Below are positions 32,301 through 44,103 of a stretch of DNA of 64,000 nucleotides, one piece after another. The notes beneath the pieces were generated by a model. That model was not told where the DNA came from. It saw only the letters and a program-made list of their open reading frames with translations, and searched no databases. This stretch comes from Lantana camara (lineage: Eukaryota > Streptophyta > Magnoliopsida > Lamiales > Verbenaceae). Position 1 is the first letter of the stretch. Each line of letters starts with the position of its first letter. The translations under genes were made by a program, and so were the position numbers. The stretch is from positions 83,092,501 through 83,156,500 of the forward strand of contig CM074865.1 of NCBI GenBank assembly GCA_037501455.1, read 5' to 3'.

Positions 32301-34079
32301 CTTCTTCTGTCTGTTTAGAAATATGGTTTCACATAAGTTCTTGCCATGCGCTCTTCAAGTCTTGATTATTAACAATAAAGGGAACGTCCTCCAATGAATC
32401 AATTTTCTGCTGAACGGTTTTATGTGAAATACACTTTATGAACTGAAAAATAAGTCTCTCTGCATTGTTTATGTACACTTTAGGCTCTGGAGGTTATTGA
32501 AGTTGAGCAGAAGACAGAGCTTGTGCGGGAACTGGATGGGCATGTGATGAGATGCGTACGAGATCAGAATGGAAATCACGTGATACAGAAATGTATCGAG
32601 TGCATCCCTGTAGAAAATATTGAATTTATCATCTCCTCCTTCCATGGCCAAGTAGCTGCACTATCTACTCACCCCTATGGTTGCCGAGTCATTCAGGTAC
32701 AACTATTTTCGCGGGTGTAGAACTGCCATTGAGATGTCTAGTTCACCTTGGGAACTCTCTTAAATTAATTTCATTCTTTTCAGATCTTGAATTAATTTTC
32801 ATTCTTTGAGATCTTAAACTTGGACTTGAATTAATTTTCATTCTTTGAGTTCTTAAACTTGGAAGGGGAATTCACTGGAAAAGCTAGGCCTTGGGTGGTT
32901 GTATTTTCATTTTCATTTCCTCTTTTCACTGGGAGAAAGGTAGTTTTGGTTGTGTAGGTATCTTTTGTGTTAAAACGAAAATAATGATACAAAGAGCTGC
33001 ATAGAAATTGTTAAATTCAAAATTATATTTGAATACCATAGTGGTAATTTTGTTTGGCCCTGTTACGTTTTTGGGTTGCACTATTATTGTATTATTATTC
33101 TAAAAATGGTGAAGAGTATAAGAGAATAAGAAAGATGACTTTACTCTGCAGAGAGTTTTAGAGCATTGTTCTGATGATGAGCGCTGTCGATCAATAGTGG
33201 ATGAGATATTGGAATCTGCATATGATCTTGCTCATGATCAGTATGGCAACTATGTCACACAGGTGTGTTTTCTTCACACATTACTATTCCCTTTTTGTGT
33301 GCAAGATCTCGATTATCTGTTGCATTTCGTATATGCTTTAAAAATCAGTGGAGAATACCAACATAAGGATTTGATATACTTGTTACAGCATGTTTTGGAA
33401 AGGGGGAAACCATTTGAACGCAGTCAAATTATCAGCAAATTGTCTGGGAAAGTTGTGCAGATGAGCCAACATAAATATGCTTCAAATGTTGTGGAGAAAT
33501 GCTTAGAGTTTGGTGATACTTCTGAAAGAGAGCTCTTGATTGAAGAGATCCTTGATCAGCCTGGGGAAAACGATAATTTATTGGTAAGAGAATCAGTTTT
33601 TCAATCTCTGTTTCAAATTTCTATGCTAAAGAACACTGGAAAACTGTGAAAGAGTGGCATCGGTTTCCATCTGGGGATTGGGGGGTTTCGGGTCCTTGCA
33701 TGATTCATCAAGATGACCTTTTCCCTGTTAGAACAGAACTTGCATTGTGATAGCTGCTTTATGTTTCACATGTGCTTATGTTGATCGACTTTTGTATTTC
33801 AGTCGATGATGAAGGACCAGTTTGCAAATTATGTTGTCCAGAAGATTCTTGAAATCAGCAACGATAATCAGCGAGAAATACTACTTGGTCGAATCCGGCA
33901 ACATATCATTGCTTTGAAGAAATATACCTATGGGAAACACATAGTTGCACGATTTGAACAACTATGTGGTGAAGGTACATATATCTTGCTTAGTTTTTCT
34001 TCATGGTGAGATTTCCTTTATTACAATCGATTGAAATTGCTGATTGATCTATGCAGATGATGGAACTTCTGAGCCTTAG
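29339..34079 (+). CDS. PUM: Pumilio-family RNA-binding protein (APUM5/6-like, 913 aa)
   Basis: Ten coding exons: 29339-29860, 30278-31157, 31230-31605, 31701-31842, 31955-32062, 32484-32696, 33152-33262, 33389-33583, 33803-33974 and 34057-34079. All are in phase. A long low-complexity N-terminus rich in Ser, Pro, Gln and Tyr is followed by a Pumilio homology domain with eight repeats. The base-contact residues read S/R/Q, N/Y/Q, C/R/Q, N/H/Q, C/R/Q, N/Y/Q, S/N/E and N/Y/Q for repeats 1-8, the canonical set for UGUAUAUA-type sites in mRNA 3' UTRs. Family role: recruitment of deadenylation and translational repression, in the cytoplasm. The phrase [20 protein letters not shown] suggests the plant APUM5/6 branch, from memory of family features. 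An ATG at 29339 is used because the frame has no ATG before it. Confidence 0.9.
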
Positions 34080-35199
34080 GCTTCCTTAAATCTCGGGCAC
34101 TCGTCTCATATGTTCGGCAAGAACCTGAAATGTACCTGGGAAGCTGAGATGAGCTGATTTCCTTCTCCATTCCTAAGTGTGTCAAGTATTGAATGCTATT
34201 AGTAGTTCTGTTGGTACATATTGTTGTAGAATAATAAAATTTATGGTGTGTTGTAACAATGTAGAAACATTATGTGATTGATTGAGTAATTTATAGATAT
34301 GTTGCGTTTTCTTCTGCTGCTGCTGCTGCCGCCCATAAGAAAACAGGGATTTGTTCGCTTTTTTTTTTTCTTCTCTCTTTTGAGTTTCCCTCCGCATGAG
34401 TGAGAGACTATGTTCGCATCCCCCGACTCAACATCAAAGTGGTCTCGTGCGATCTCATGCGCAGCCATCATTAAGTCAGTTGTGCTGCCTGCTGTTACAG
34501 AATCGCCCGAAGACTTGGTGTCATCCCTACCTTCCTTCAGTATATCACTGGCAGTCTTTCGTGAGTCTCGAGGTACTCAAGGCGTTTTTTACAAGTCTCT
34601 CTCTCGACGTAGTTTTCTACGTCTATGAGGTTCGAACATGCGATTTATTTAAGTGAACTCAAACTCTTATTCACTTGAACTGAGGATTTGTTCTGCTGTT
34701 GCGTTTGTTAAGCAAGTGAATTCGTTGATTGGCTTAGGGGGAGTGGCGTGAGGCTTCAACTTCCAAAGGAGAATTATGGGCTGATCATACTAATATGCAC
34801 CATACTACCACAGCATTCATGAAAGTGAACCAAATAAGTTCATCACTACTGAACTAATTGATATATCTAGTCATTACTCATTACTCATTAGCATACAAGT
34901 CAGATAATAAGTCAGAAACTTTTGCGACATGATCTAGTATTGAAAGGCAAAGCTACATGAGTTGAAATATCAAAAGATTCATAATCTCTCATCAGACACA
35001 TTCACTCTTAAACCAAAACTTTTGCTGGTACCCATTAAAACCGGACCAACATTGGCGATCGAGTTTTGAGTAATCCTTTCCCCGAAGATGATCTCGTATT
35101 TTGTTACACCAACATTCCTTTGTTTCACTTTAATCAGGACCAAGAAAGTAAATATTTTTAGTTTTTGATAAAGGGATCTAAGCCCTTATGCATCTGTTG
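34080..35199. other. Region between the Pumilio and BTL1-like genes
   Basis: Pumilio 3' UTR, then spacer, then the 3' UTR of the minus-strand carrier gene. It contains a short (CTG)n run near 34309-34327 and a decayed SINE-like piece at about 34622-34685 (B-box-like GTTCGAACC read on the minus strand). No gene seen. Confidence 0.5.
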
Positions 35200-37655
35200 T
35201 CATGATTTACTTCTTTCAGCGAGCAGTATATCTTTCCAAGCTTCATAGAACATCCAGGTAATCCCAGAAGAGGGCATGACCTTCAAGCAACTAGCACCCC
35301 AGCCTCGGTAAAGACCGGTTAAACCCTCCTGTCTCAGTACTTCTGAGAGGGCAGCTGCCATGTTCGGTGGGCATTTACCTTGAAGCGCCCCCACCATTAG
35401 ACGTTTTCTTGCAACCTCCAGAGGATAACTGATGGTGCTAGCCGTCAACCCTGAAAATGGGAGGGGAAATTTTGTAGGCTCAGAGTCTTAGTTCACTACA
35501 GAGATGAAACTAATTAAAGTACAACTACAGCATATGTTTGTAAGTGTTTCTAACATTATGAGTTAAAGAGTTTACCAGAAAGAGCCCCAACTAAGAGCAT
35601 CTCGCCACGGGATAAAGATTCTTTTTTCTTTGCATTGCAGTACGATGTTTTCATTGTCTCATACATGAAGTAGTAACAAGTGCTGTAAGGGAGCATGCCA
35701 ATCAGCGTTGGCGAAATTCCAGAGTAGAAACCACCAATTCCACTGTCCTTAAATATCTTCTGTACAGCAATACTTAGATTGGGATATATGTCGGGGCTCA
35801 CAGTCAATCTGTCCTGTTTATGATGAAAGAACCAACCAAATAGGTAAAAGGCTCTTCAAGGGGACAGAGAGAAGCAAGATTCATAAAACCAAGAGAAAAA
35901 AGAAGGAATTATGTTTCGATATTCATCCAGAGTGTGCATGCGTACCTTTAAAACTTCAAGGGGATGACATGCAAGGGTGCTAACAATTCCAGCAGCTGCA
36001 CCAGCTACAGCCACAGGGGACAACCAGGATAGAGAAAAAGTGAGATTGACATCTCCAATCTGTAATTTAGGGCTTCCATTTAGATTCCATTTCTCCTGAG
36101 TTGATGCCATTGCACGCTTGACGTATTCAAATGTTCCAAGCTCGATTGCCTGTGTGGGAACAATCCGCAGCATGTTTATTGCATTTCCAGCCCAGAGTCC
36201 TTGCCAGCCCTGTTGTTCTATAATCTGTAGGAAACTACCAGAAATGTTTTTAGACCCGACACCAACCACCATTCTTGTCCTGCATGTTTCAAATGTCATA
36301 TCAGACAAAAAAAGAAGACAACATGTGCAATTCTTTACATTGCAGCTTTCATATATGCATAAGTATACAGGAGAAGCTGCGATAAGTACAACAAATGGTG
36401 AATCTATCTTATTGGATGGGAAGGATATACATTTTCTATATTAGAGAATGGAAGTCTCCAAAATTCAAATCCAGTGGAAGGTAAAACGTAGGCAGGAAGC
36501 TCAACAAAAGCTAACTCAAGCTGTCGGCAGCCACCAGAACCTATTTATTATCTGAAGTTGTCACTTGTCAGCTTATATTTGCTCATGATTGCCATTTTAC
36601 AAGAACTAGGACAAAATCAATGATTTAGCCAACTTGTAAAGAGGAGAAATCAGTTTCAGTTCTTAGGTGTCTTCAAATATGTCAAACTAACGATTATTTC
36701 AGTTCATCACCAACACTTATGACTGCAGAAACGACTAAAAGCATCTTTTATGACTTAATCTGTTATATTTTGGACTAGAGACAAAGAGAAATGATGTTTT
36801 CAGACTCTCCCATACAATGCAGGGCGAACATAATTTCCACCAATTAATATACCAGAAGACTGAAAGAGATTGGGGAAGAAAACCAAAGGATTTTCATAGT
36901 TAATGCACAACAAATAGAAGGTAACGCACCTGATGGTTTCCAAAGGGGCAAGAATGGCTTTGGTCATAGCCCCTGCTAAAGCCCCACTAAGGAACTCGCC
37001 AACTTCTCTCGTCTTCACCAAATCCTGAAGCAAATGGAAAAAGTTCACCTTTTTCAGACGACATAAAGGCTTCTCATCTAGAGCTCCACCACTACCCATA
37101 ATGAAAATAAACAACCTTTCCCTTTTCCTTTTCTTCAATTAAAAAAATGATGCAAAGGTAAATACTTTATCAACTCAAGTTGAAGAAAAGAACAAAAGGT
37201 GAAAATGCTGTGACTGTTGCAGAAGAATCAAAACCGCCCATACCCGGTTAAGGCGAATAGAATATATACAGCACAAATATCAAAACAAATCAATTAAAGG
37301 TTTCCACCACGAGCGGCGCAAAAAAGGGTTAAGATTCCGGAATATACGGCTCAGAGGTAGTGAAATAAAATCATGGGAGAATTGGAAATGCAATTCAAAC
37401 ATGGGACGAAGGAATCTGGGTAGACAAGAAAGGAGAAAACGTAATAAATAAAATAGAAAAAGAGAGAGAAGCAATGCAAACCTGAAATGCCCGTCCAAGA
37501 TCGGGAACCTGGAACTGAAGTTGGAAAGGTGAGGGCTTTTTGTCAGGAAGCGAATGGAGCTGAAGCTGGAGTTGCAGCTCCTCCTTAGGCACCATCATCA
37601 CTCCGTAAATATCTTCCATAACGCAGTAGCTCTTCTTCTGCGATTCAGATTCCAT
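35200..37655 (-). CDS. BTL1: Mitochondrial carrier family protein, BTL1-like (363 aa)
   Basis: Five exons on the minus strand: 37655-37482, 37024-36930, 36279-35946, 35813-35576 and 35450-35200; phases are consistent. Three carrier repeats are visible, each with its P-x-E/D-x2-R/K signature: PLETIRTRM, HPLEVLKDRL and YPLEVARKRL. Aromatic and glycine motifs (GLWAGN, GFYSGISPTL, GLYRGWGASC) follow each one. The N-terminal about 60 residues are hydrophilic with a Gln/Leu alternation (LQLQLQL). Family members move adenylates or related metabolites across the inner mitochondrial or plastid membrane. The N-terminus (MEDIYGVMMVPKEEL) recalls the plant 'BT1-like' adenylate transporter group, hence the name; the substrate is inferred. 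Confidence 0.85.
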
Positions 37656-39256
37656 GGCAATTCAGACAGACACGAAAAGAAGCAAACTTGAATTAAAAGG
37701 TGCAGTTCACACAGATGGGCCAGCTTTAAAACTCTGTCTTTACACGAAATTGAGAGGAAAACAGCAAAGAGAGCACGTGAATTGTACAATAAACATGAGA
37801 GCGGAAGAAGAACAAGATAGATAAAGGAAAAGTAGGAGATGAAGACGTGCCTGGTGGCGTTGCTGGGTCTGGGACGGAGTCTTTTGGATCATCTGAGAAG
37901 TCTCCCGCCCAACAGCCACCGAGGGACCGCGACCTGGAGATATTTACGCCTAGGTGTTTGTTGTTTTGCCGCAATGAAAATTGAAAGCACACAAGAAAGC
38001 TACGGTCTTTACTGTTTACATTTGAAATACATATGATATTTTGGGGAAAAAGGGGCGAAGGAGGGATAAGACTGACATAGCGGTCAATTGTATTCTATCT
38101 AGGGTTTAGGTCTCTCTCACCCTTGAAATGCTCAAAATCCACCTTTGCGTTTCTTTTTTATTTTTATAATAATCTCAATTTGCCTATTAATACTACTTTT
38201 GTTACTTTTAATCACTGGTCATTATATGAATGAATAATCCAATGCTAATAGTAAATACTTATAATCCAAGTAAGAGTAATATTGGTGTAAAAATCTAATC
38301 TTGAAAGTCAAAAAGAATGATGAACCTCATAATGGAAAATCCATGGGTAAAGTTTTGATTTAACGGTGACCCAATAAGATTATAAGTGATGGATTTTACC
38401 GGATTTTTTAAGAGATCGAAAGTTCGAACTTACTAGCAAAATAGAAATGCGTGGTTCGAACCTACTCGTTAACAAAGTTATTTGGAAGAGGTTTACTTAT
38501 CAGCTCGGTTGAAATGAGTAAAAGTTGAATATATTATTAATGTAGTGTAGAATATCTGTTACATAATAGACATCAATTAACTCCTATGTATATATAGTAG
38601 AACATAGAGAGACGTATTAAACTACGGATTCTAATCCTTATTATATAATATAGATCAATCTTATTTAATTTCTACTTCCCCGAGAAAGCCATGATTAAGC
38701 CGTTAAACCCTTTTAATCTTTCATTTACTTTAACTAGTTCATGGGCCGTGTGATATGCTTGGGCCCGTAGGGTATGCGTGAATTGGCATGTGAGCCTTCA
38801 CACGCCAATTTTGCGTGTTTAAATAACGGAACAATTAACATGATGTTGAAAATGACATTTCAGTCCAACTGTTGCTATAATTTACAAGAGATTGCCATTG
38901 AAATTTAGGCCGCGCAGGCAGCAGTTTAATTTTTTTAGGGCGAGGGAAAAGTTCCCTCCAAGATGTAAAATTCCAGGAGAAATCCCCCGCGAAATTTTTA
39001 GCATATATTTGACAATGTTGAACCTCCATTTTTCCCATTTAAATCATCGACAAATTATCTGTGGAGTTGCGGAAATCATACACGCGCATCATCTTGGTCA
39101 GCTAGGGCTTTTTTGGGGGGCTCAGGGTTTCTTCAATTGGAAAGTCATCTTCGTCGTAAGTCATTTTTTTCTTAGCTCTCTTCTGTTGCAGTTTTGAGAT
39201 CGGACACTTTTTTTTTTTTTTTGGATATAATCATATCTATATGTCCCATCTTCTTC
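37656..39256. other. Intergenic region upstream of the BTL1-like gene
   Basis: The first about 350 bp is presumably BTL1-like 5' UTR and promoter. 38040-38720 is AT-rich with GGTTCGAACC-like boxes at about 38420 and 38453 that may be decayed SINE pieces. A 13-bp hairpin sits at 38781-38810. No gene recognised. Confidence 0.5.
38781..38810. repeat. Near-perfect 13-bp inverted repeat
   Basis: AATTGGCATGTGA and TCACACGCCAATT, 4-base loop, 12 of 13 pairs (the exception could be a G-U pair in RNA). Confidence 0.75.
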
Positions 39257-39362
39257 ATGTAATTACATACAGGAGGCCTATATTGAGAAACCTTGTTTTG
39301 CTGTTTTTTTTGGATATTTTTGTTTTGGTATATTATATGTAATTACATACAGGAGGCCTATA
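39257..39362 (+). repeat. 26-bp direct repeat just before the Harbinger transposase
   Basis: ATGTAATTACATACAGGAGG followed by CCTATA occurs at 39257-39282 and again at 39337-39362, offset 80 bp. Each copy contains a potential splice acceptor (ACATACAG/GAGG), so the leader exon border seems to have been duplicated. Confidence 0.85.
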
Positions 39363-39367
39363 CTGGG

Positions 39368-40751
39368 ATGGACATTGAAGGGGAAGATGGGGAGGCATTA
39401 GTTATTGTGGAAGTCATTCGGATGCAAATCATGAATTTTCTTGTTATGGTTATGTGGTTACTACGGTCCGGCTTTGTTAAGCGTCGACGAAATCGCCGAA
39501 CACTTCGTCGGCAATACAGTATCCTAGCTAGGATACCGGATCAATTAACTCATTTGCATGGTCTAATATCTTCAGATGAACAAGGGTGTGTCGATTTACT
39601 TCGTCTGGGTCGGCAGCCCTTTCGGAAACTCTGTTATGTGTTGGAAGGAAGAGGTGGATTGACGCCCACGTCGGGTGTGTCTGTGTATGAACAGGTGGCT
39701 ATGTTCTTGAGCATTATTGGTCACCATGAGAAGAATTGTGTTGTTAAGAAATCCTTTACCCGGTCTGGTAGAACTGATAGTTTGCATTTTCACAGAGTCT
39801 TAGATGCCGTAATTCGATGCCACGAGGTTTTTCTTGTTAATCCAGAACCTGTGCCTGTGGATTCTGTGGATGAAAGGTGGAGATGGTTCAAGGTATACCT
39901 CGATGTAATAGTTTGTTAATCCTTTTATGTTGGTTTGTTGGAATTACCTAATTTCAATTTAATTCCACTCTTTTTTAGGGATGTTTGGGTGCTCTGGATG
40001 GGACGTATATTCCCGTCCGTGTTCGTGCAAGTGATAAAGCGAGATATCGTTCTAGGAAAGCTGTTTGCGCAGTCAATATGCTTGGCGTATGTGATCGTAA
40101 TTTGAACTTTATATACGTGTTATCTCGTTGGGAAGGATCTGCTGCGGATGGTCGTGTTCTTCGTGATGCAATCTATAGACCAAATGGGTTCAATGTTCCA
40201 AGAGGTAAGCATCATGATCAATTTCATGTCATAAGCTCGTATACATCTTTCATTGTCCTCAATTTTTTGGTAACTTATCTATTTTTGTTGTAGACAACTA
40301 TTATCTGTGTTATGCTGGATACACTAATGGGGAAGGGTTTTTGGCGCCTTACAGAGGCGTACGATACCACCTGCAAGAGTGGGATTCTTCCACGAACCGT
40401 CCTAGAAATGCACGTGAATTGTTTAATATGCGTCATGCCAAGGCCCGAAATTGCATAGAGCGAACCTTTGGAATCCTAAAGATGCGGTGGTCGATTTTAC
40501 GGAGCATGTCCTTCTATGGGATAGATACTCAGAACAAAATAATATTAGCTTGTTGTTTGCTGCACAATTTTATTAGGCGTGAGATGGATGTCGACCCAAT
40601 AGAACACCTAGTTGAGGAAAATGTGGTGAATGACTGTGATGATAATCTGAATACTATTGATCATATTGAGACATCTACCCAATTGAGTAATATGCGAGAT
40701 CAGATGGCCCAAAACATGTACACCGAATGGAGGCATCGAACGAACCAGTGA
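39368..40751 (+). CDS. PIF/Harbinger transposase (402 aa)
   Basis: Exons 39368-39892, 39979-40204 and 40294-40751 are in phase. The N-terminus has a basic tract ([14 protein letters not shown]) and a helix-turn-helix-like region with [12 protein letters not shown]. The DDE_4/HARBI1 catalytic core shows Asp in [10 protein letters not shown], Asp in [12 protein letters not shown] and Glu in [17 protein letters not shown], followed by [10 protein letters not shown]. Harbinger transposases cut and paste the element and need the partner Myb-like protein for nuclear import and end binding. No stop or frameshift is seen, so the gene may still be functional or be recently active. Confidence 0.9.
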
Positions 40752-41095
40752 TATAGGATTTGTCTGAATCCTATGGATTATATTGCAAAGCTTTAAACTG
40801 TGTGTTATCATTGTGTATTTTAGCATTTTGCTGACGTTCGTATCTTGTTCCATGTTCCATGTATGTCCTTTGACATGTGCTATTATTTGAATTGTTACCT
40901 GTGGAGCTTGTTTGTTGGTTGTGAACGTTTGGGTAACGTTGTTTATGCAAATTCGGCACTCTTTAATTCATTGTTGATCATTGTGTAATGTTTTGTGAGA
41001 TACAATCCTCATGACTATGAGAATCATACTGCAACTGATATTCAGCTTAACTGTTGTTGGTGTTATATTTGACCATGAATTTGTATGTTTTGCAG

Positions 41096-42133
41096 ATGTC
41101 GACACAACCTACGATCTCAAAGGCAATCTCTGGTCGAAAGGAATCCAAGTCCCGACGTGCGTGGTCAGCCTCGGAAGAGAAGAATTTGCTTCTTGCTTTC
41201 CGGGATATCATAGCGGATGGTTGGAAATCCCCACATGGGTTTCGTACGGGATTTCTTAACCAACTCGAACAAAGACTGAGGGTCTACATGCCACAAACTG
41301 AACTCAAAGGAGATCCTAATATTTCGTCCAAGTATACCTCTTGGAAGAAACTATACTTTCAAATAACGACAGCAATTGGCACGAGTGGTTTTGGATGGAA
41401 TGCTACGAGCAAGACAATTGAAGCTGAACCGGAAGAATGGGACACTTTTCTTGAGGTATATGTGCGAATTATTTAATTCTATATTGGTGTACATTTAATT
41501 CAATTTTTTATTTATTTATTATAGACAACCTGAATTCATACGTATTGGCAGCGCTATCCTACACATCATGCCATACGTGGTAAGCCATTTCCCTACTACG
41601 AGGCGTGGGTCGAAATATATGGCAAGGATCGTGCAAATGGTCATGGTGCAATGGACTTCAATACAGCTGCACAACAGGTCCCTTTGAATGTTGATACCGT
41701 CATGGAGGAGAGTGAAGGGAATTCTTATCATCCAGTCATGCTCTCGGAGGACGAGGAGACTCCTGCAAGGTCGACTAATCGTAATCCATCTCCAACCGAA
41801 GTTGGAGAGACGTCTAAGAAAGCAACAAAGCGCAAGAGATGTGGAAAAGGTGAGGATCAGATTGTGGATTCAATTTCGGAGTTATGCTTGAGTGCTGCGA
41901 ATTCATTCAAGGAGGTAGTGGGTCGTATGGGGTTAAAGGTTGATGCCACACGATCTAGGCGTGAGCTTTACAAAGCCATTGGTGAACTTTCAATTGCTGT
42001 CAGTTTGGATCAACATGTGGATGCCACGAATGTGCTTGCGAACAATCCCAAAACTATGGATGCATTTTTCGGCATGCTGGATGATGCCCGCGTGAACATG
42101 GTGTTCAAAGTCATCCGTGGACTGATTAAATGA
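41096..42133 (+). CDS. Harbinger Myb/SANT-like partner protein
   Basis: Exon 1 is 41096-41455: the Myb/SANT-like domain RRAWSASEEKNLLLAFRDI with Trp spacing, and GWNATSKTIEAEPEEWDTFL. If exon 2 starts at the first acceptor (41525) the frame meets TGA at 41531-41533. If it starts at the second acceptor (41552, GGCAG/CGC) the frame is open to 42133 and reads RYPTHHAIRGKPFPYY, YGKDRANG, as expected for this domain's end. The C-terminal half has a basic KKATKRKRCGK signal and a helical tail. This protein would bring the transposase to the element ends. The 41552 acceptor is preferred, by inference. Confidence 0.75.
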
Positions 42134-42828
42134 AATTGGCTGGGGTGGAAAGCTGATGGTTGCCTTTTGTGTATATAGGTAAAAATCCCACATCTATCAA
42201 TCCTGTTGTTGGTCTTTTTGTTATATACAGAAGCGGGTTTTGAAGGTTCTTAGTTATGCCTTCTTTTGGGTATTAGTCCTACTGTTATGGTTTGGAAAAT
42301 ATGTTTTGGTAAAAATATCGCAATTAGCAGGTTGCTAGCGATTATATAAATGCATGTAGAATATGTAAATAGATTGCGACTTACACCAGCAGCAGGTTGA
42401 GTAGATGTGTAAGGACTACTATATTTGGGTCTTCTGTATGTAAATATGTCCCATGAAATGTGGTACTAATGGTGTGGGTGAAATATTATATATGATCATT
42501 TTGTGACATTTGGAATATGCGAAGCACGAAAAACATGTTTGGAATAACGGTAACTTGTGTTCTGGGAATTACAAATTCTTAACAACCAAAGGTCTGGCTT
42601 GTATGCTGTAAAGTAGAACTTAAAAACAATTGGACATTATTTACGTTTCATTAGTGAAGACATCCAAGTTACAACGAAATATTGGTGCCTAAATTTACTG
42701 CATTCAAACCAAGGTTGCAGCCAACATTGCATTTGTTAGCATACATTCTGCACGTAGGTCCTACAGAGTATTTTAGTAGAATTATAAAGGAAACTTTATT
42801 AGTAACTTTCACTTGCAACTGAACGACG
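42134..42828. other. Spacer after the Harbinger gene pair
   Basis: T-rich non-coding sequence between two convergent genes; no inverted terminal repeat or other feature recognised. Confidence 0.5.
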
Positions 42829-43433
42829 TTACCACTCGTCGTCCGACGAGTCTCTATCTGGCAATGTCCTCACATCGTTCTCTGCAAGTTCGTAATATGT
42901 CATGGCTGCTCTCTTGGTCCTAAAAAAGTACTTCAAACACGGGTATTGTGGCATTCCAGTAGCCCTGAATGCGCGTTCCTTTGAAGTTTCCTGCACATTG
43001 TGTTAAAAAAATAAGGTCCAACTCCATTTACACATGCAACATAAATTGATAACTTTAGATAAAGTAATTAAAGTACCGAACGTCCCGCCATTGCCCTATA
43101 ATATTCGCGAGTAATCGTTATCTTGTTTGTGTTGCTTTCGTACTTAACACCTGGTTGATTTATAAATTTACGGAACTCAGCAAATGCCTGACGAAGCTGA
43201 CAGATCTTATGGTACACCACCCTATTCTCAATACGTTTACAAACTCGGGTCGACAAGTCTGCTGCGAGATACATGATTGCTTCGCGTACCTCATGTTCTT
43301 GTTCCAACGATTCATGATCCGTAGCCCACTGATGCATCAGTGTTATGAGAAGTTGTGTCTCGTATCCATGCAACGACACGCGGTGGTTGAGGATGAGTCT
43401 GGCTTCTCTTTGACGCTGAGCTTCTTCTTCCAT
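42829..43433 (-). CDS. Myb/SANT-like accessory gene A (172 aa)
   Basis: Two exons on the minus strand, 43433-43077 and 42990-42829, joined in phase across an 86-bp GT..AG intron. Exon 1 encodes a helical protein ending TNKITITREYYRAM. Exon 2 starts ETSKERAFRATG, continues FKYFFRTKRAAM and ends in an acidic tail (SSDDEW). The exon-2 start and the TN.IT.T..Y motif recur in copies B (43785-44103) and C (44869-45523). The overall plan (helical domain, intron, then a short FR..G..x F segment) parallels the Harbinger Myb/SANT-like gene, but no named family is recognised with certainty. Coding status rests on the clean splice and on conservation between copies. Confidence 0.55.
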
Positions 43434-43784
43434 TTTTGGTGTTTTTTAAAGATTGCTTTACGAATAATAGCTGCCAACTTTTTTTAAATGGAGCCCTTCA
43501 CTGCATCAGGACCTGGAATATATAAATAGCATTGCCAATCATTGTAAAACACTGTAACACATGTGAACTAGAGTGTTGGTTTTTTTTTGGATCATATTGA
43601 GAAAAATATATTCTCTCTGAAGACAATATAGTATGACTTGTACTTTGCATGGTCAGAGAAGCTGGTAGCCTTTTTTTTTTTTTCCTTTACAACTATAGTA
43701 TGTTACAAATTCACCATTGGTTATTACGCCTACTCTTTTTATCAATAATTATCATTATTAACACTATTATTATTATGCATGGAG

Positions 43785-44103
43785 GTCCAAGCCAGGTGTT
43801 GACTACCACGCTTACACTAATTTCATCACTGTCACTCGGCAGTACATGGAGGTCTATCAGCCTTTGGTACGTAAATTGTTTAACCTAACGTTGTCTTTCA
43901 GATGAATTAATAGTACGCACTTTTGACTTTTGAAGTGTATATTGTAGGAAACTGAAGAGGAGGCGGCATTCCGTGTTGAGGGCTTCCCTCACTTTGTCCG
44001 CCTTCACTGTGTTTTTCGCAAGAGAAGGGCTGCCATGTTACCTGGAGAGCCGGCTGAGAACTACGTCGACCCTAGCGTGATCCCGTTTCATGTGGCCATG
44101 TAG
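43785..44103 (+). pseudogene. Myb/SANT-like accessory copy B, 5'-truncated
   Basis: Only the end of exon 1 (about 43785-43866, GVDYHAYTNFITVTRQYMEV) and exon 2 (43948-44103, ETEEEAAFRVEGFPHFVRLH then CVFRKRRAAM) are present, joined by an 81-bp intron at the same place as in copies A and C. Upstream, at about 43660-43780, the sequence is T-rich and non-coding, so the first 90 or so codons are missing. It lies opposite in strand to copy A. Confidence 0.55.

Larger units (their letters stand above)
39368..42133 (+). mobile_element. PIF/Harbinger DNA transposon (coding part; ends not found)
   Basis: A DDE transposase gene and a Myb/SANT-like gene lie side by side on the same strand, the two-gene set that defines PIF/Harbinger elements. 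Terminal inverted repeats and the 3-bp target duplication could not be located by eye in the flanks. Confidence 0.8.

Noticed and set aside
34309..34327. CTG-repeat minus-strand Gln-rich frame
   Set aside because: Microsatellite in the 3' flank of the Pumilio gene.
43148..43487. Plus-strand frame opposite accessory gene A
   Set aside because: Complement of the better-supported spliced minus-strand gene.
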